12,293 nt of DNA, taken from positions 25,368-37,660 of the forward strand of contig WELB01000068.1 of the NCBI GenBank assembly GCA_009602725.1. The letters run 5' to 3'. Both the position numbers and the translations under genes were made by a program. Shown piece after piece: positions 1 through 9,250 of the stretch. The stretch is from Spirogloea muscicola. Lineage: Eukaryota > Streptophyta > Zygnematophyceae > Spirogloeales > Spirogloeaceae. Within the stretch, counting starts at the first letter, position 1. Each line of letters starts with the position of its first letter. Below the pieces are notes generated by a model, which worked only from the letters and a program-made list of their open reading frames with translations, was not told the DNA's origin and searched no databases.

Positions 1-741
1 TCAGCGCCCGCCGCGCCCGGCGTGGGCTTCCGCAGCACCGACGGCGCGCAGCCGCCGTTAGCGCCGCCGCCGGCTAGGCCGTCGTCGGACACCGAGGATG
101 CACCTGACGGGGTTGCGGCCGGCCCGGCGGTGTTCCCGTCGCCGCCGCCGTCGCCGTGCGCAACCGGCTCCTCCGCCGCCTGTGGCCCGTCGGCGGACAA
201 GTCGTGGGCGGTGCCCTCTCGGACGGCGACGCGGCTCATCCTGGTCGCCGCCGCCGCCGTGACCGGCGCCCTGGTCATGGCCGCCGCCGTTGCGGCCTGC
301 TACCTCCGCCACATCGGCCTGCGGCATGGCGCCGGGCACGCCGCGGCTCGCGCCCGCGCCGAGGCCGCCGCCAAGGAGGAGGTGGCGCGCGGCGCCTCCG
401 TGCCCATCTACGTCGCCGGCACGCTCGTCATCATGGCCGGCGACGACCGCCCACAGTACATTGCCCATCCGTCGTCGCCGCTGCGCGACTCGCTGCCAAC
501 ACCAGCTGGCGAGTTGGACTTGACGGCCGGCGGAGGTCCTGGCGGCGTCGGAGGCAGGCCTCGGGACGGGGACGGCGCCGCCGAGGAGGCCAGCGAGATC
601 ACGTCAGAGGCACAGGACGCACGCCAGCTCGGCGGCGGGCCCAGCGCGGGACCGGCGGAGCCCAGCGGTGGTGGCAACTGCTTGCATTGGGGAGCGCTTG
701 GGAGGATGCCATGGATGGCAGCCCGTCGAAATCATGGCTGA
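1..741 (+). CDS. GLUTAMINE DUMPER-like membrane protein, 3' part (5' end outside window)
   Basis: The frame is open from base 1 and has no ATG before 277, so the true start lies outside the window. The order of parts is: a Pro/Ala/Ser-rich N-terminal stretch (to about 225), one hydrophobic helix (235-306, rich in Ala, Val and Leu), an Ala/Arg-rich linker, then VIMAG (427-441) followed by DDRPQYIAHP. A single membrane helix followed 30-40 residues later by VIMAG and an acidic-x-P-x-[YF]-[IL]-A-x-P stretch is the architecture of plant GLUTAMINE DUMPER proteins, which promote amino-acid export at the plasma membrane and work with LOG2-type ubiquitin ligases. The tail after VIMAG is Gly/Glu-rich. 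The last 20 or so residues, where GC content drops, may be read-through of an intron or UTR. The N-terminal half does not look like angiosperm members. The family call rests on the short motif and topology only. Confidence 0.5.
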   Translation, partial: SAPAAPGVGFRSTDGAQPPLAPPPARPSSDTEDAPDGVAAGPAVFPSPPPSPCATGSSAACGPSADKSWAVPSRTATRLILVAAAAVTGALVMAAAVAACYLRHIGLRHGAGHAAARARAEAAAKEEVARGASVPIYVAGTLVIMAGDDRPQYIAHPSSPLRDSLPTPAGELDLTAGGGPGGVGGRPRDGDGAAEEASEITSEAQDARQLGGGPSAGPAEPSGGGNCLHWGALGRMPWMAARRNHG

Positions 742-1843
742 CAGCCACCTCGTCAGTGCTGGCGGCACCCTCGCCGAGGCCCCCCGCCATGTAGTCGCCC
801 ATTGCAATGCTGCCGCACGACGATTGCGCTGCTGTATGGTCCAATGTCTGCATTGCGGATCCACAAATTTTTGCCTCTTCTGGCATGCTGTTGCACCAGA
901 CTTCGTATGACAGGAGGGATGGATCTATGGCCAATGTGCAAGTATGAGACCTTGACGACCTTGCAGAAGGCCGCTGTTTTGCCCTGCACCACCAACAGCC
1001 GCCTGCCGCCAGTCTCGAGGATGCACTCACAAAGCATGGGCTCTTAGAGCTTGTCAAAGCTGATCTCTGTTGGTGCCAGTGCCGCTTGACGCCTGCCGAT
1101 GCTATCAGTGGCAGCATTGTCCTAGTGCTGCCTCTGAGGGTTTCTGCATATCCTCGCTGTGGAATCAGTGCATGGCTCCCGCCTGCTATAAGAGATGCCT
1201 GAATCTCTACGAAGCAGAAGAAGGCTATATAGCGGCCCACTACATTGCTGGATCCAGATGGCTTGCCGCTGCTTGCTCACGACCCGAAATAGAGCAGCAA
1301 GTCCACGCCCACAAGCCAACCTGCGCCGCAGCGCCCCACTAGCACCGTGGCATTGTAGGGCTCAGAGAACAACGTCAATGGAGTGTGGTCCCGAGAATCC
1401 ATGATCCAGGCCCGCTGCACACTGTCACAGCCAGCTTCATGGACTCAGCAGGATGGAGGCAGGGCCATGCAAGGAGCATCAAACCACAATAACTTCATAC
1501 ACTGTTTTAAGTCTGACCAGAATACCTCATCTCCTGATAGGCAGTGCAAGCAGCTGTCTCCTCTCTCGACTATTTTCGCAAGGATCCCCACCGTCTCGCT
1601 TTCTGCAGGGTTGATGGCCTTCAAAGAGTTCAGTTACTTCGTGCAGCTGGTCACTCAACTATCTGATACACAGAAGTCTCCAAGAATAATCTCCAATCTG
1701 TGAGAAAGCGATGAGCGCATGCTACAGCAGTTTGTATGAAGCACTGCCTTTCCTTGACCTTGGAAACTGGTGGTCAAGAGAGGCTGAGCATACGTGGCTG
1801 CGGAAAAGCTGGCACAGCCAGCTTGACAACCTGTGACAACACA
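742..1843. other. Gap between convergent genes, no recognised gene
   Basis: About 1.1 kb of ordinary-GC DNA lies between the stop of the GLUTAMINE DUMPER-like gene (+) and the stop of MRE11 (-), so it should hold both 3' UTRs. Open frames exist on both strands (for example 599-1240 on -, 1070-1342 on +), but none has a domain I recognise and they overlap one another. A 41-codon frame at 1711-1836 on + is unusually rich in Trp and ends just before the MRE11 stop; I cannot assign it. No tRNA or repeat was seen. Confidence 0.5.
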
Positions 1844-3557
1844 TCACATGAAGCAGAAGCTCTCTGATAAGCTTGCCTCTGATCCATCTGGAGGCGTCCC
1901 AGAAGCACCTCCAGCACTCCTCCTTAGCTGACTGTGCTGGCTCCTGAGTGGCACATCATCCTCATCGTCATCATCCTTGTCATCCTCAAAAACCAAGGAC
2001 TTCCTCTGTGCAGGTGTTGCACCTGCCGGGTTCTTGCCCCTCTTTGCAGCCGCGCCTCTGCCTCTTCCAGAGCCTGTGGCCCTTTTTCTCCCTCTCCCAC
2101 GGTGCGGTGATCGTGCAGGCTCCTGCAGTCTTCTTGTGTCCTTAGCGGGTGTTGCGGCCTTGGTGGGGGTTGCGGGCCTGGCAGATGAGTATGTGCATCT
2201 AAAGGTACTGCAAGTGACGCCTACCCGGCAACTATTCTGCTTCTGGTCAGTACGCATTACACCGCCAGCTGAAATTGGAAAGGCTGACCTACCTCATCCT
2301 CCTGATCTTCTTCAGCTTCACGAGCGACCTCATGATCACTGTCTGAAGCAATATCATCGTCGTCATCAAGACCGGTAACTGCTTCCCTTATCATGGTTGC
2401 AGCAGCGGCGGCAGAGGCCCTGCGGCCAGCAAGGATCAGCTTAAGTAGCAGATTGATGCAGACTGCATGATTATGGTGTTATTCCACTTGGGGAAGCCGA
2501 TGTGTGCAGTGACAGGCAAAAGCATAGACTTGATGTGATACCGTCGGTTTTGGCGCAGGCTAGGAGTGTCAAGGGTGGACTGCGACAGCATACGGCCTCT
2601 GGCAGTGGATGCTCCCCTGCCGCGACCCCTTCTGCTGCCTTTTGCCGAGCTTGTCCTGCCAGATGTGCTCGGAGTTGATGGATCTTCACCAATTGGGTCC
2701 TCCTCCCCGTTCATGTCAAGCGCATCTGCAGGCCGCTTAACTGATTCCCTTCTGTGCACGCTCTCGACCTGCAGGAGCAAGAAGCAACAACTCAACGACC
2801 TAACTGTTACCGATTATATGATGAACTAAATAAACCACTAACATCAAGAAGCAACATGAGCAGACCAGGCAATCATTTATGGGATAGACATGGCGTGCAA
2901 AGTCCACTCTTGGTGAGCATGCGCTTAAGAACTAAGTGACATCCAGCACTATACTTACAGGCCTCTCCTGCCTTTGGCCATTCAGCAGCACGTCTTGATG
3001 TCCTACTCTTGCAGTCAAGCCTGCTGCCTGCCTGGCGGCTTCTTGTGCGTCCCGTACCTGCAAGGTGCATTGATTAAAGTCAGAAGTGAAGAAGGTGAAG
3101 ACTGGTCAAGGTCTAAATGCTGCTAATATATGGTCAGCAGAGACACATTGATAATCTTCCTATGCTCCACAATCATCTCTTCTCTACAATACGGAAGCAC
3201 TGTAATCATCCACCTGTATATGGTGATTGACCATCTCAAAAACATCCCTCTCTTCCAAGAGCTGATTCTCCTCCCCTTCTTTCACAAGCTTGCTCTGATA
3301 CCAAAGGGACAAGTCCGGTTACCATGGTGGTCAGCATGACGAGGGTCACCATTTTGACATTGGCATCAGTAGCTCAAGAATGAGGTTTTATGTATAACCA
3401 GCACAAGCATGGTTGTGTGTGAGGTTAAGCTCGAATAACATGCCTGTGTCTTATCCAGATTGCTTTTCATGCAGGTGTAGAATGCTTGTTTGTCATCCTT
3501 GTTGACAAACTCCTGAAGCGCCACTCCCAGTTCATGTACTGAAAGGATCTCTGTCTT
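1844..3557 (-). other. MRE11: MRE11 exons 15-20: C-terminal region with Gly/Arg and acidic tracts
   Basis: Exon 15 (3557-3444) encodes [17 protein letters not shown] and [12 protein letters not shown], with a GC donor. Exon 16 (3294-3214) encodes [19 protein letters not shown]. Exon 17 (3057-2959) encodes [14 protein letters not shown] to RQERP. Exon 18 (2768-2542) encodes [13 protein letters not shown], the RRGRGRG tract and [12 protein letters not shown]. Exon 19 (2419-2293) encodes [14 protein letters not shown] to EEDQEDE. Exon 20 runs to the stop at 1846-1844. Its acceptor is either at 2123 (CAG, exon from 2122) or at 2141 (AAG, exon from 2140); both keep the frame. It encodes [16 protein letters not shown] and the acidic [10 protein letters not shown] run. 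Gly/Arg tracts in MRE11 are known arginine-methylation sites. Confidence 0.88.
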
Positions 3558-6500
3558 CTGCATGGACATAAGTTGTGCGTATATAAGGCTCGCAAGTAGC
3601 AAACATGCTTTTGGAAGACTTGACTGCTTATAGAAGGGCACTGGCACTAGACGATTTAGTTTGAACGAGACATTGTCTGCGTGAAGTGAGTATCAGTGAC
3701 AGAAGCTCACCAGATTGCTTTCTCCCACAAGAGCTTCAATGTTTTGTTGATTCAGTTCTTCTGGTCTCAGCATCTCCACATCCTCAATTTTCTCTGCAAG
3801 TCGTCTCGGAAGTTCGAACACTTAAGAGTGATAGAAGGATTATCATCGACAACATCGGATCAGAGATTGGACATTTTTCTCTTGTTAGCAGCTGCTAAGA
3901 CCGTCATTGTGACATGTCAGTCAAGAAGAGGAGGAGGATGGATTGCCATGTCTACCATCTGCAGTTGCCCGCTTCTTTGGCGCCTTGGTGAAGAGAAGAA
4001 TATCATGAGGATTTGCAACCTGCTTGAGGTGGAGAAAGTGCCTGCTATCAAGGCCCACAATGAGGCTAACTATCATCCACCCCAAAGAAAGGATCCCTGC
4101 ATTGTACTTGCCTGAACAAGCAGTATAACTTCTTCTTAGGCATCTGATGTGTGTAGCTCTCACCTTGCCGACAAACCTCTGACCAAATCGCTGGGGATTG
4201 ATTGTAGTGAAACCAGTATAGTCAACCTGCAGCAGGAATTCAGTTTGCCGATTACGTCCAGTCAATCCTTGACCAAAATCCGACCAGGGCTGATGTGTAA
4301 CTTTGCAGACCTACTTGACACCCTATGAGTATGACTGCATACGTAGCACAAACCCGGACACGGATTAAGGGAAGCATGGGCGGTGCTTCTTCTTCTCGGT
4401 GTAGGCCAGCTAAATTGATCATCTCATGGACCTGTTGGGAAGCAAGAAGGAGGTGAGGGCAGCACAAGGACAATCTTTCAAGCCTCTATCTTGCTCACAG
4501 CTATGTCAATAACCTCCAAAAAGGCCAATTATCATATGTAGAGAAGCTGTTGTTGATACTGAAACCCATTGAAGCCATGGGTGTTCACCTTGCCCTCAAG
4601 AAACTTGAGAACAGCACCTTCATCAGCTGCATTAAGATCTGCTTGCTCTTTCAAGGAAACCTGCACTAGAAGTAGGACTGAGGGCAGTCCCAGATATCCT
4701 TCGAGAATTGCACTTTAAGTACCATGTAAGAGATGACTGAGATTGGATGAATGTCATGCTTGACACTGTCACTATTAGCTGTCTGTGTGTCAATTTCTGG
4801 TATTGGAACTTACATCTGCAAATTTAAAAGGTCTCACTGATCGTAGGGGGATCTTAGTGGGTCGATATTGACTCCCCTGCAGCAGTTTCCAGACGACAAA
4901 GTCAGTTGTTCGTAGCTTCATTACACTGCAATTTGGGGCCTCTCATCTCAAGGAGTGTTATTGCATATCTCAGGCATCTCTTTTTGTGTCTGCAGGCACA
5001 CATGTCAGGCTGTATAATATATACTGAGCACGAAGCATGCCCAGTGTTGTCAGAGACCTTGATTTCAAGTAACAAGACGTGCTTCGGAGCTGCTTCTCCA
5101 TCAATCAAGGACGTCGCTACAGAAGAACCCGGCTGACTGATGTGGAACCCCATGCCTGGCACTTCCTGAAGGGTTAACAGTCATAAGGTGTAGCAGTCAA
5201 GAATGATTGGCAAGACCTCCTTCCAGAATGTGCTCAATTGACATGCATGCACGTATATTGACACACGCAAATCGATGAGTCTCACGAGAACGTTTGCAAC
5301 CACAAAATGGATGATATGAAACAGGCACACTGTGCAGGAAGAGCTCTACAACAAGAAACCAAATTGACAACGACAATGCAAATGACAAATGACGAGGGAC
5401 ATACTGGGCAGAGTACTCAATGAATAAAATGCTGCAGTCATACTCCTTAGCATGTCTTTGTTGTCAGGAAAGCTCACCTGCGGATCCACAAGGCACTCGT
5501 GCTCATGACCCCAGATGACAAAGTCCAGGAACTTAGCGAGGAAGTGTTCATTGATTGCATTCTTGGGGTTCGCTTTGACCCTGCACGTATATCACAGAGA
5601 AAGCTCCATTCAGCAGCTGCTGTCCCTGAGAAATGCGTTGGACCAAAGCTACTAAGTGGCAACAATGTGTGGTAACAGCACGTGATCAACATGTCAGATT
5701 CAGGGAAAGGCAAAATTCTAATACACTTACCTGTTCTGGTGAAGCACAAGTATGTTGAACCAGTCTGACACGCTGCAATCCTCTTGAGCTTCGGGCCGTA
5801 TCCACTGAACAGCATGAGGAGTCTGCCAGAGAAAGCCTTTGTTGAGTATGATCGAATATTGAAGAGAAGCTTGCAGTTCAGGCAGGAGGTGCTTTTGAGA
5901 ATAAGTTTCCTCTCACGAGCATACCTAGCAGTGAGGAGAAAATACCGCACCTGGAACATTCTGTTAAGCCGCTCATCCCTGATGTTGCCCATCCCATATA
6001 ATGCAATCTTTGACTTGCCCTGCAACCTCCTGAGACAGCCATGTCATACACAAGGACTTGTCGATAATCATAGATGAGTGCGCATCTCTTCATCAGATTT
6101 TGGAATAATCACAGGAAGTGCTTCAATGTTCAAGGAGGAATACACTGTACGCACCTTGCACAAGAGAATAGGATGAAGCTTTATTTCACCAACTCCACTT
6201 CCTCCTAGAACCATCTTCCCGAAGTAGTTGACCAGATTGCATGTAGACAAGATGTCAATGGCAGATAAATTGTCCTGCAGGACCACCATCAGTGGAATTA
6301 GGAGTGAGCAATGAATTTTCAGGGAGCCTGCACTAGCTCATGCCTAAGTGAAAGATGAGAGGAGGATCCTAACTGCAGTATGCAGTCTTACATGAAGGCC
6401 ACAAGTCTAGGAATACTGCTGACGAACTGCTTAAGTATCTGAGCTCAAATCGAGGAGTATTAAAATGTCTACCACGCCTGCTGGGTCATCGTGGTTCCCA

Positions 6501-7391
6501 TGGATCGTGAACACTGGCATGCCTACATTGTAATGAGGATCTTCGTAGTTGACATGCCCAAACCTGCCCAGAATTTGTTCTTAGAATAGGCTAGGAGGCA
6601 AACACAGGAATCAAGGAGAAGGCCTAAGGCTCTCTTAACAGGAGGCATACAAGGACCGTACCTCATTACCTTCACACACACACACACACTCAAGTGGCAC
6701 AGGGCAACACACCACCTGCATGAGTATGAAGCTTCTACATTTCATATGCCCAATCAAAGCTCAATGATGCAGTGCTTACCCTTGCGAGAAGTTGACAGTC
6801 TGATCACTAACAACCTGGAACTTGACGGGATGATCATTGAGACAGTATCGTCGAAGCAGCTCAATTGTCCTCACTAACGTTGTCCGGGATGGCTTATTTT
6901 CGTGGAAAAGGTCGCCACCAAGCAACATAAAATCCACCTGCAGAGCGCACCTTCTTAGCTAGGACCTGAGCAAGTAGCTCAACTACCTCAAGCTGCTAAG
7001 GCAGCAAGTCAGGTAACTGAGGGACAGTATGATCAGCTAGTAGCTTGCAAGAGGCAAAGAAGCTGGTCCTCAAATCTTTTACATGTTGACGGTGTGTGCT
7101 ATTAAAGACGAAGCTCAATCAGGACAGACTATCAAAGACCATTGGGGACGAAGGGCCATCCATTGTGGGACTGCCAAAAGTGACACCTCTTTGTCCTGTA
7201 GCAAGTTCAGAAATTTGAGATCAGGTCAGTCAGTGAGCATGGGACATTTACCTTCTGCCTCTCAGCAATCTTACATATCTCCTCGAATGCAGCAAAAGAG
7301 TCTTCTCTTCGAATTTCATCCTTCTCCATGAAACCAAGGTGGCAATCCGTGGCAACCAGGACTTTGAAGACTTCATCACTGCGTGATACAG
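1844..7391 (-). CDS. MRE11: MRE11 double-strand break repair nuclease (multi-exon gene)
   Basis: MRE11 is the Mn-dependent 3'-5' exonuclease and endonuclease of the MRE11-RAD50-NBS1 complex, which senses, trims and tethers DNA breaks in the nucleus. All phosphoesterase motifs are present, in order: [34 protein letters not shown] and WGHEHEC. Long blocks such as [41 protein letters not shown] and VNKDDK are near-identical to plant MRE11 as I know it. The C-terminus has two Gly/Arg runs and an acidic [10 protein letters not shown] stretch. I count about 20 exons giving roughly 745 residues, slightly above the 700-720 usual in plants. Phase agrees at every junction from exon 1 to exon 19. The first coding exon carrying the ATG was not identified: the frame is closed by a stop at 7429-7431 and needs an acceptor at about 7392 or 7379. 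Exons are listed in the block entries. Nothing suggests a pseudogene. Confidence 0.97.
3295..3443 (-). other. GC-AG intron of MRE11 (intron 15)
   Basis: Exon 15 ends ...AAGACACAG and the intron opens GCATGT. The acceptor is TATCAG at 3300-3295. This is the only junction I found that is not GT-AG. Using the next GT three bases on (GTTATT) would put a stop codon across the junction, so the GC donor is the reading that keeps the conserved frame into SKLVKEGEE. Confidence 0.8.
3711..4876 (-). other. MRE11: MRE11 exons 9-14: capping (DNA-binding) domain
   Basis: Exon 9 (4876-4814) encodes [19 protein letters not shown]. Exon 10 (4660-4589) encodes [15 protein letters not shown] to LEGK. Exon 11 (4431-4354) encodes [10 protein letters not shown] to LPLIRVR. 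Exon 12 (4226-4164) encodes [18 protein letters not shown]. Exon 13 (4019-3956) encodes [18 protein letters not shown]. Exon 14 (3793-3711) encodes [20 protein letters not shown]. All junctions are GT-AG; exon 13 ends in phase 1 and exon 14 restores the frame. This is the Mre11 DNA-binding cap region. Exons 10 and 11 are the most diverged part, as expected, while the VDY-x-GF...NPQRFGQ block is strongly conserved. Confidence 0.93.
5058..7391 (-). other. MRE11: MRE11 exons 1-8: nuclease domain
   Basis: Exons in transcript order: 1 (about 7391-7252, [11 protein letters not shown], donor AAG|GTAAAT); 2 (6937-6780, [18 protein letters not shown]); 3 (6563-6473, [10 protein letters not shown] to GNHDDPAGV); 4 (6274-6155, DNLSAIDIL to HPILLCK); 5 (6019-5951, [18 protein letters not shown]); 6 (5822-5731, [13 protein letters not shown] to LVLHQNR); 7 (5580-5478, [13 protein letters not shown] to [12 protein letters not shown]); 8 (5165-5058, [13 protein letters not shown] to VLLLEIK). 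All junctions are GT-AG. Codons are split between exons 2/3 and 6/7. These exons carry every metal-binding motif of the Mre11 phosphodiesterase, so the enzyme should be active. Intron 1 and intron 7 are the longest, at about 312 bases each. Confidence 0.93.
6673..6689. repeat. (CA)n microsatellite in MRE11 intron 2
   Basis: An uninterrupted 17-base CA run lies between exon 2 (ends 6780) and exon 3 (starts 6563). Confidence 0.95.
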
Positions 7392-7848
7392 CTATAAGAG
7401 AGCCATCAGACAAGTGAAATTGTTCTTCTTACATTTGCATAAGCCTCACCTCACCACGTACAACATTGAACGAGTAAGCCAGCTGCAGCTGAAGTATATT
7501 AAGCACTCTCTGGAGCTAAAGCATGATGTATACTTGAGATGAGGTCGTTGCAGGAGTACTCGGTAAGACTGGCAGTGCGGGAGGACCTGTCATCGGCCGA
7601 CATGCTGCGGGGGCAGCCGGCGCTGGGCTGCAGGCCAGGTACCACGAGCTCCACAGCACGCTAGCAGCTGCAACGGCACATTTTCCGCCCCAAGAGCTCC
7701 CCCCAGCTCGTGGCTGCCGGCGCACACCCGCCAGGCCGTTGAAATCCACAGGCACGCGCGCAGGGGCGCGCCGCCGCCGCGGCAGGAAGTGCGGCGAGGG
7801 CAGGGGAGGCCGCGCCGTCCTGGCGGTACATCAGCTCGACAGCGTCGA

Positions 7849-7872
7849 GGTGGTGGTGGTGGTGGTGGTGGT
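7849..7872. repeat. (GGT)n microsatellite
   Basis: Eight GGT triplets in a row. Read on - in one frame they give a His run, but no gene supports that frame. Confidence 0.95.
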
Positions 7873-8009
7873 TATGAATCTCGATGACTGGGCTGGCCAA
7901 GGCAATGCCTCTCACTTCCATTGCCTTGCTTCATGCGCCCCGCGCGCCTTCTCTCTTGCTTTAGAAGATCTGTTCTTCCTGATAGAACTTTTGTTTTTCT
8001 TCCTGATAG

Positions 8010-8030
8010 TGGTTGTGGTGGTGGTGGTGG
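8010..8030. repeat. (TGG)n microsatellite, imperfect
   Basis: TGG triplets interrupted once (TGGTTGTGG...). It lies about 140 bases from the (GGT)n tract in the same orientation. Confidence 0.9.
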
Positions 8031-8105
8031 AAAGAAAAACAGCGGTGAAACAGCTCCACTAAGTAAGGCGACTGCTGTAGGGAGGCCAGTCCTTCGGCAG
8101 GTTCC

Positions 8106-8168
8106 AATGCTGCCGACTCCCTCTCGCAGGTCTTTCGGATGAGGCTGGCGGTCTCGCTGCAGCGCTCT
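8106..8168 (+). mobile_element. LINE copy F: internal C-terminal fragment
   Basis: The + frame starting AAT at 8106 reads NAADSLSQVFRMRLAVSLQRS. It matches copy A (PAAGSLAQVYRMRLAVSLQRS) at 15 of 21 residues. Weak similarity may extend left to about 8083; a stop lies further upstream. The match stops at about 8168, exactly where the 3' tail of copy A begins in the opposite orientation. F therefore looks like an older copy interrupted by the insertion of A, or joined to it. Confidence 0.8.
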
Positions 8169-8174
8169 TCTTGA

Positions 8175-9250
8175 GAATGAACAAAGAACGAGAAGGGGGC
8201 CAGAGGAAGCCAGAGGAAGCGCTAAGAAACCAAAGCAGACAAAGAAAGAAAGCAGCTACAAATCACTCAGTAACCCCTGCTAAGCAGCCGCAAATCAGAG
8301 AGGCTAGGGTCCTGGAAGTGGGTCCCCTGGACAGAGCCAGAGGCAGCAGCGAGGGCTCTCCCGGCACGAAGGTGCAGCGCACGGGCCATGGACCTCTGCA
8401 GCGAGACGGCCAAGCGCATGCGATACACTTGCGCCAGCGACCCGGCTGCAGGAAAGTCTACCGGTTCACCATGGAAGCGACGGGCGATTGCGTGGCGGGC
8501 GAGCTGGTTAAGTAGCTCAAGCCACCGAGCGTCCAGTGCCCCATGGATGTCAATTGCCAACGGGAAGAACTCGTCTTCCGGTGGATGGTCGGCGTACTTG
8601 ATCTCTTTTGCCCGAGCGGCGCAGGCGACCGCATACCCAGCCTTGGTGGCAGACTGGGCTGGGTGGGAGCGGTCAAATGCGTCGGTAGTCACCACATCCA
8701 GAAGCAGACGTGGCCCGCCGGCCTGTGGGGTGGCCACCAGGTCGACGCGACGAGCGTGGAGACCGTCGGCCCTGGCCTGGAGCGGCATGACGCCGGAGTG
8801 CTCCGCTGCCACCGCGAAGCCAGCCTCCACCAGGATGCTGTGCATCGCGTCCCGGAGGCGGTCGTGGGCCGCCGTCCTCTCGCCGCCATGGGAACAGCGC
8901 AGGACGTGAGCAGCCAGCTCGCCAGGCTTGGCCCCTCGCTCGCCACACTGGCATTGACGCACGCCCTGGAGGCATGGAGGCGGCAGCCCCAGGAGCCGGT
9001 GGACGGCAGTGCGAAACACCTCATCTGGGAGGGTCAGGGCGTCAGTGATGGGGAGTGCCTGGAGCCACGCCGCTGCCCCCGGGGAGGAGGCCGAATGTAG
9101 TCTCGCGCGCCCGCGCAGGTCAGCCTCAGGAAGCTGCAGCACGGCGGTGGTGTAGGCGGCCTTGTCGACGACGGCCGCGAAGCGCGCTTGGACGCGCAGG
9201 TCAGCGGTGTGCGCGAGGTGCGCAAAGGAGACCGCCTGGCCGGCCATGTC
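8175..9250 (-). mobile_element. LINE copy A: 5'-truncated RLE-type retrotransposon 3' end
   Basis: The element runs leftwards. It holds the end of the open frame (9247-8267), then a T/C-rich 3' tail (about 8266-8175). The reverse-transcriptase domain is absent, so this is a truncated insertion, as target-primed reverse transcription often leaves. The tail resembles that of copy C but lacks the hairpin found there. It contains a tandem duplication of CCAGAGGAAG (about 8201-8221). At its left end it abuts fragment F (+), and at its right end a tail-only piece (+). No poly(A) and no clear target-site duplication were seen. Confidence 0.85.
8267..9247 (-). CDS. C-terminal part of LINE polyprotein with restriction-like endonuclease
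   Basis: A 326-codon open frame. Residues 99-118 form a zinc-binding cluster (CQCG, then H114 and C118, spaced C-x-C-x12-H-x3-C). AHDRLRDAM follows at about 127. The PD-(D/E)XK-like core is ARRVDLV (D169) and LLLDVVTTDAF (D184), with candidate lysines at 202, 214 and 217 (AKEIKY). A Cys/His cluster, an H-[DN] motif and an R-x-D...DV core is the order seen in RLE-type LINEs such as R2, R4 and Dualen. The last 70 residues include PVDFPAAGSLAQVYRMRLAV and end SDLRLLSRGY. The ATG at 9247 is only the first Met in the surviving piece: the real protein would have reverse transcriptase upstream. The frame is undamaged, so the insertion is young or its source was recently active. In RLE LINEs this domain nicks the target DNA. 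Confidence 0.82.
   Translation of the reverse strand: MAGQAVSFAHLAHTADLRVQARFAAVVDKAAYTTAVLQLPEADLRGRARLHSASSPGAAAWLQALPITDALTLPDEVFRTAVHRLLGLPPPCLQGVRQCQCGERGAKPGELAAHVLRCSHGGERTAAHDRLRDAMHSILVEAGFAVAAEHSGVMPLQARADGLHARRVDLVATPQAGGPRLLLDVVTTDAFDRSHPAQSATKAGYAVACAARAKEIKYADHPPEDEFFPLAIDIHGALDARWLELLNQLARHAIARRFHGEPVDFPAAGSLAQVYRMRLAVSLQRSMARALHLRAGRALAAASGSVQGTHFQDPSLSDLRLLSRGY

Larger units (their letters stand above)
7392..8105. other. GC-rich DNA upstream of MRE11, no recognised gene
   Basis: This segment should hold the MRE11 promoter, 5' leader and the missing first coding exon. GC content rises sharply from about 7560. A short frame on - (ATG near 7600, MTGPPALPVLPSTPATTSSQ) ends at a plausible GTATAC donor, but its phase does not fit either exon-1 acceptor, so I do not join it. 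The 86-codon frame at 7921-7661 on - is mostly low-complexity (His run, Ala/Pro). A 15-base near-repeat containing TTCTTCCTGATAG occurs twice, near 7974 and 7998. Confidence 0.5.

Noticed and set aside
599-1240. 213-codon frame on -
   Set aside because: It overlaps the GLUTAMINE DUMPER-like gene antisense, has no domain I recognise and no matching exon structure.
1070-1342. 90-codon Cys-rich frame on +
   Set aside because: Its start is not an ATG, the cysteine pattern fits no family I know, and another frame overlaps it; likely chance.
5784-6077. 97-codon frame on +
   Set aside because: It is antisense to MRE11 exons 5 and 6, whose conserved blocks and splice sites are clear.
7661-7921. Frame on - with a run of seven or eight histidines
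   Set aside because: The run is the translated (GGT)n microsatellite and the rest is Ala/Pro low complexity.
8388-9100. Two + strand open frames of 173 and 185 codons
   Set aside because: They lie entirely antisense to the conserved LINE frame on - and show none of its motifs; GC-rich DNA opens such shadows.
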